NCBI GenBank assembly: GCA_031278575.1
Contig: JAITKD010000207.1
Span: 1-8,787 of the forward strand
Origin: Spirochaetaceae bacterium
Lineage (GTDB): Bacteria; Spirochaetota; Spirochaetia; Treponematales; Breznakiellaceae
Length of the DNA: 8,787 nt
Direction: 5' to 3'
Every line of letters starts with the position of its first letter. The stretch's first letter is position 1. The position numbers and the translations under genes were made by a program. The notes beneath the pieces were generated by a model. It worked only from the letters and a program-made list of their open reading frames with translations. It was not told the origin of the DNA and made no database searches. Shown here piece after piece: positions 6,672 to 8,787 of this stretch.

Positions 6672-7822
6672 GCCTCCTTTTTTAAATCCAGGGCGTCCCG
6701 AAGGCCGTCCCCGACAAAATTAAAGGCGAACATGGCGATACAAATCGCCGCCGAAGGGATAAACAGTTGATAGGCGGATATTCTGAAGGTTTCAATGGCG
6801 TCGTTACACATGGTTCCCCAGCTTGCCATGGGGGCCGAAACCCCCAGGCCGATAAAACTCATAAAGGCCTCTACAAAGATAGCCGTGGGGATAAGCATGG
6901 TAGCGGTTACAATAATAGGCCCAATGGCATTGGGAATCAAGTGCCGGGTGAGGATGTCCCCCAGGGAGGCGCCGATGGTCCGGGCGGCCAGGATAAATTC
7001 CTGCTCCTTGAGGGCGAGGATCTGTCCCCGGACGATCCGGGCCATATTAACCCAATAAACCGAACTGAGGGCGATGATGATGCTCAAAAAACCCGAATTG
7101 AGGAACACCATGATCAGGATCACGTAGAGGGTCAGGGGAATAGTGCTGATAATATCCACAATCCGCATCATGATCAGGTCCAGGTACCCGCCGAAAAGAC
7201 CGGATATCCCCCCAAAGAGGATCCCGATGACCAGGTTTACAAAGGCGGCGATAAAGGCCACCACCAGGGATATCCGGGCGCCGTACATCAACCGGGTAAG
7301 GAGGTCCCGCCCCAAATTATCGGTCCCCAAAAGGTAGGTCGTGTTCCAGAAAAACCGCGGCCGCGCTATGACCGCCCCCTGTCCGTCCACCAGGGCGGGG
7401 GGCCTTTGGGCGTAATCTATCCCCAAGAGGATCCCGTCAACCTCAAAATCGATCCGTTTTTTTTGCCCGTCGTCTTTTTGGGCCTTTATATTGGCGATAA
7501 GGTTTCCCTCCCCGCCGGCCTCGATGAGTTTTAAGTTTTGGGAAATATAGAAATAACGTCCCCCGTACTCCTGGGCCGTAAAAAAGGGGGGGATATTAAC
7601 AAAGGCCAGGTCCTGGTCGGAATACCGGTGGGAGGTAAAAAAGGGGCCGGCCAGGGCAAAAACAATCAAAAGCAGGATGAGGACGAGTCCCAGGATCGCC
7701 GTGGGCCGGCGCCAAAAACGGAACCACACATCCTGGGCAAACGTTCTGGCCGGTTTGTAGAGGGTCTCCATATCCCGCGGGGTATGCTCCGGCCGTTCCC
7801 ACAGTTCCCGATCAATAGCCAA
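6668..7822 (-). CDS. oppC: oligopeptide ABC transporter permease OppC (long form)
   Basis: One of two membrane subunits of the peptide channel. Residues 1-41 are a cytoplasmic N-terminal tail with the basic block F35-x-F-W-R-R39. TM1 is about 42-63, and five further hydrophobic segments lie between about 185 and 372. The family motif G166-T-D-N-L-G-R-D-L is present, and the EAA loop that docks the ATPase is at about 276-303 (A280-R-T-I-G). At 384 residues it is roughly 80 longer than E. coli OppC. The extra length lies in the extracytoplasmic loop between TM1 and TM2 (about 64-165). The start is TTG, 10 nt after the oppB stop, with AGGGGGG 5 nt upstream. An ATG 17 codons in has no obvious ribosome binding site. 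An A8 run encodes Q120-K-K in the loop. It ends in ATGA with oppD. Confidence 0.93.
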   Translation of the reverse strand: MAIDRELWERPEHTPRDMETLYKPARTFAQDVWFRFWRRPTAILGLVLILLLIVFALAGPFFTSHRYSDQDLAFVNIPPFFTAQEYGGRYFYISQNLKLIEAGGEGNLIANIKAQKDDGQKKRIDFEVDGILLGIDYAQRPPALVDGQGAVIARPRFFWNTTYLLGTDNLGRDLLTRLMYGARISLVVAFIAAFVNLVIGILFGGISGLFGGYLDLIMMRIVDIISTIPLTLYVILIMVFLNSGFLSIIIALSSVYWVNMARIVRGQILALKEQEFILAARTIGASLGDILTRHLIPNAIGPIIVTATMLIPTAIFVEAFMSFIGLGVSAPMASWGTMCNDAIETFRISAYQLFIPSAAICIAMFAFNFVGDGLRDALDLKKEA

Positions 7823-7827
7823 TGCCG

Positions 7828-7834
7828 CCCCCCT
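7828..7834 (-). promoter_or_regulatory. ribosome binding site overlapping the oppB stop codon
   Basis: The minus strand reads TAGGGGGGCGGCATTG. TAG ends oppB, AGGGGGG is the ribosome binding site, and the oppC TTG follows after 5 nt. It decides the unusual TTG start. The arrangement closely copies the oppA-cyclophilin junction at 2905-2915. Confidence 0.6.
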
Positions 7835-8750
7835 ATTCCAATGTAATCCGGGGGTCCACCATCACATAAAAAATATCCACCACAAGGGTCATAATGACCA
7901 GGAACGCGGCGTAAAAGATGGTAACCCCCATGATGGTGGTGTAATCCCGGTTTGATATGCTGGTAACAAAATGGATGCCCAAGCCGGGGAGGGCGAATAT
8001 TTTTTCGATAACAAAGGAACCGGTAAGGAAGGCGGCCACGGTGGGGCCGATGATGGTGATCACCGGGATAATGGCGTTCCGCAGGGCGTGGAACAGGAGT
8101 ACCTGGTATTCGGGGAGCCCCTTGGCCCGGGCGGTACGAATATAATCCTGACCCATCACTTCCAGCAGGCTGCTGCGGATAAGCCGGGTAATAAAGGACA
8201 GGGAATATCCCCCCAGGGCAATCACCGGCAGGATATACCCCTTCCAGGAGGAAAGCCCGAAGGTGGGGAGCAGGTTCAACTTAAAGGAAAAAAGATAGAT
8301 AAGCAGGGTGGCGATAACAAAGGAGGGGATGGTAACCCCCAGGGTCGCCAAGACCATGATCGCCATATCCTGCCATTTTCCGTTGTGGAGGGCGGCAAAA
8401 ACCCCCAGGGGCAGGGAGAGGAGGATCACAAAGATAATGGTCAGCAGGCCCACCCGGGCCGACACGGGAAAGCCGCTCTCGATGAATTCGTTCACCCGGT
8501 GTCCGGCGTACTTAAAGGAGGGGCCTAAATCCAGCCTCGCCAGGCCCCGGAGATAGTCAAAAAACTGCCGGGGCAGGGGATCGTTGAGGTGGTATTTTTC
8601 ATTTAACGCCTGTTCCACCGCCTCCGGGAGCCGGCGATCCCGGGTAAAGGGCCCCCCGGGGATGGCGTGCATCAGCATAAAGGTCAGGAGAATGACAAAG
8701 AACAAGGTCCCAAACATAAGGAGGATTCGTTTAAGAATATAACGGACCAT
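7833..8750 (-). CDS. oppB: oligopeptide ABC transporter permease OppB
   Basis: The other membrane subunit of the peptide channel, 305 residues, the normal OppB length. TM1 (about 9-29) is followed by a long outer loop (about 30-98) with the family motifs P31-G-G-P and L56-x-D-P, typical of OppB/DppB. Further membrane segments lie at about 99-121, 130-155, 173-190, 230-250 and 275-297. The EAA docking loop is at about 203-229 (Y203-I-R-T-A-R-A-K-G). The C-terminus ends in D299-P-R, common in the family. The ATG at 8750 has a good AGAGAGG 5 nt upstream (complement of 8756-8762). It is the first opp gene in the window. The 37 nt before it show no convincing promoter, so the operon may start further upstream. 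The stop is TAG. Confidence 0.95.
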   Translation of the reverse strand: MVRYILKRILLMFGTLFFVILLTFMLMHAIPGGPFTRDRRLPEAVEQALNEKYHLNDPLPRQFFDYLRGLARLDLGPSFKYAGHRVNEFIESGFPVSARVGLLTIIFVILLSLPLGVFAALHNGKWQDMAIMVLATLGVTIPSFVIATLLIYLFSFKLNLLPTFGLSSWKGYILPVIALGGYSLSFITRLIRSSLLEVMGQDYIRTARAKGLPEYQVLLFHALRNAIIPVITIIGPTVAAFLTGSFVIEKIFALPGLGIHFVTSISNRDYTTIMGVTIFYAAFLVIMTLVVDIFYVMVDPRITLE

Positions 8751-8787
8751 GGATACCTCTCTGTACCGGTTTAGGGGGAAGTAAGCA

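Noticed and set aside
6767..7534. A 255-codon plus-strand open frame opposite oppC.
   Set aside because: The product is low-complexity and strongly hydrophilic (many Asp, Gly, Gln, Lys, His), as expected from reading the complement of membrane-protein codons. No ribosome binding site or domain supports it.
1..8787. CRISPR arrays, tRNA or rRNA genes, insertion sequences, toxin-antitoxin or defence genes.
   Set aside because: No regularly spaced repeats, cloverleaf-like segments, transposase motifs or nuclease motifs were seen on either strand. Apart from the left-end hairpin block, the sequence is explained by two ordinary operons.
8751..8787. A promoter for oppB.
   Set aside because: Only 37 nt are visible, without a convincing -10 and -35 pair. 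The start of the operon may lie outside the window.

Overview
The window holds eight genes, all on the minus strand, so transcription runs from high to low coordinates. The protein families suggest a spirochete of the Treponema group. The main pointer is the PilZ protein near 2270, whose N-terminal region resembles a family I associate with treponemes. The substrate-binding lipoprotein also has a relaxed, spirochete-like lipobox (Phe at -3). The base composition is fairly GC-rich, which argues against the AT-rich oral treponemes and would fit a gut or termite-associated lineage. This placement is inference; no rRNA or other marker is present.

Region 8750-2398 is an oligopeptide ABC transporter operon in the order oppB, oppC, oppD, oppF, oppA, followed by a cytosolic-type cyclophilin gene. 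oppB-oppC, oppC-oppD, oppD-oppF and oppA-cyclophilin are separated by 10 nt or less, or overlap, and at least two junctions place the upstream stop codon next to or inside the downstream ribosome binding site. Only the oppF-oppA gap (123 nt) is large enough for an internal promoter or processing site. OppB and OppC form the membrane channel, OppD and OppF are the paired ATPases, and OppA is the lipid-anchored peptide-binding protein. The operon may begin beyond the right edge, because only 37 nt of upstream sequence are visible.

Region 2306-127 is a second, two-gene unit: a PilZ-domain protein (candidate cyclic-di-GMP receptor) and a TPR-repeat protein, overlapping by ATGA. A near-consensus sigma-70-type promoter (TTGACG, 17-bp spacer, TATAAT) lies immediately before the PilZ ATG. 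The spacing predicts an mRNA starting about one base before the ATG, so the transcript would be leaderless. The same geometry shows that the longer TTG-initiated reading of this gene is an artefact, since that TTG is the -35 box.

The left end (1-126) is non-coding. It contains a weak hairpin followed by a T run that may terminate the PilZ-TPR transcript, and a GC-rich segment with three small hairpins that looks like an interspersed intergenic repeat. I did not find an undescribed defence system, mobile element, CRISPR array or RNA gene. The most useful points are the predicted leaderless PilZ promoter, the repeated stop/Shine-Dalgarno junctions, the enlarged OppC outer loop, and the left-end repeat.
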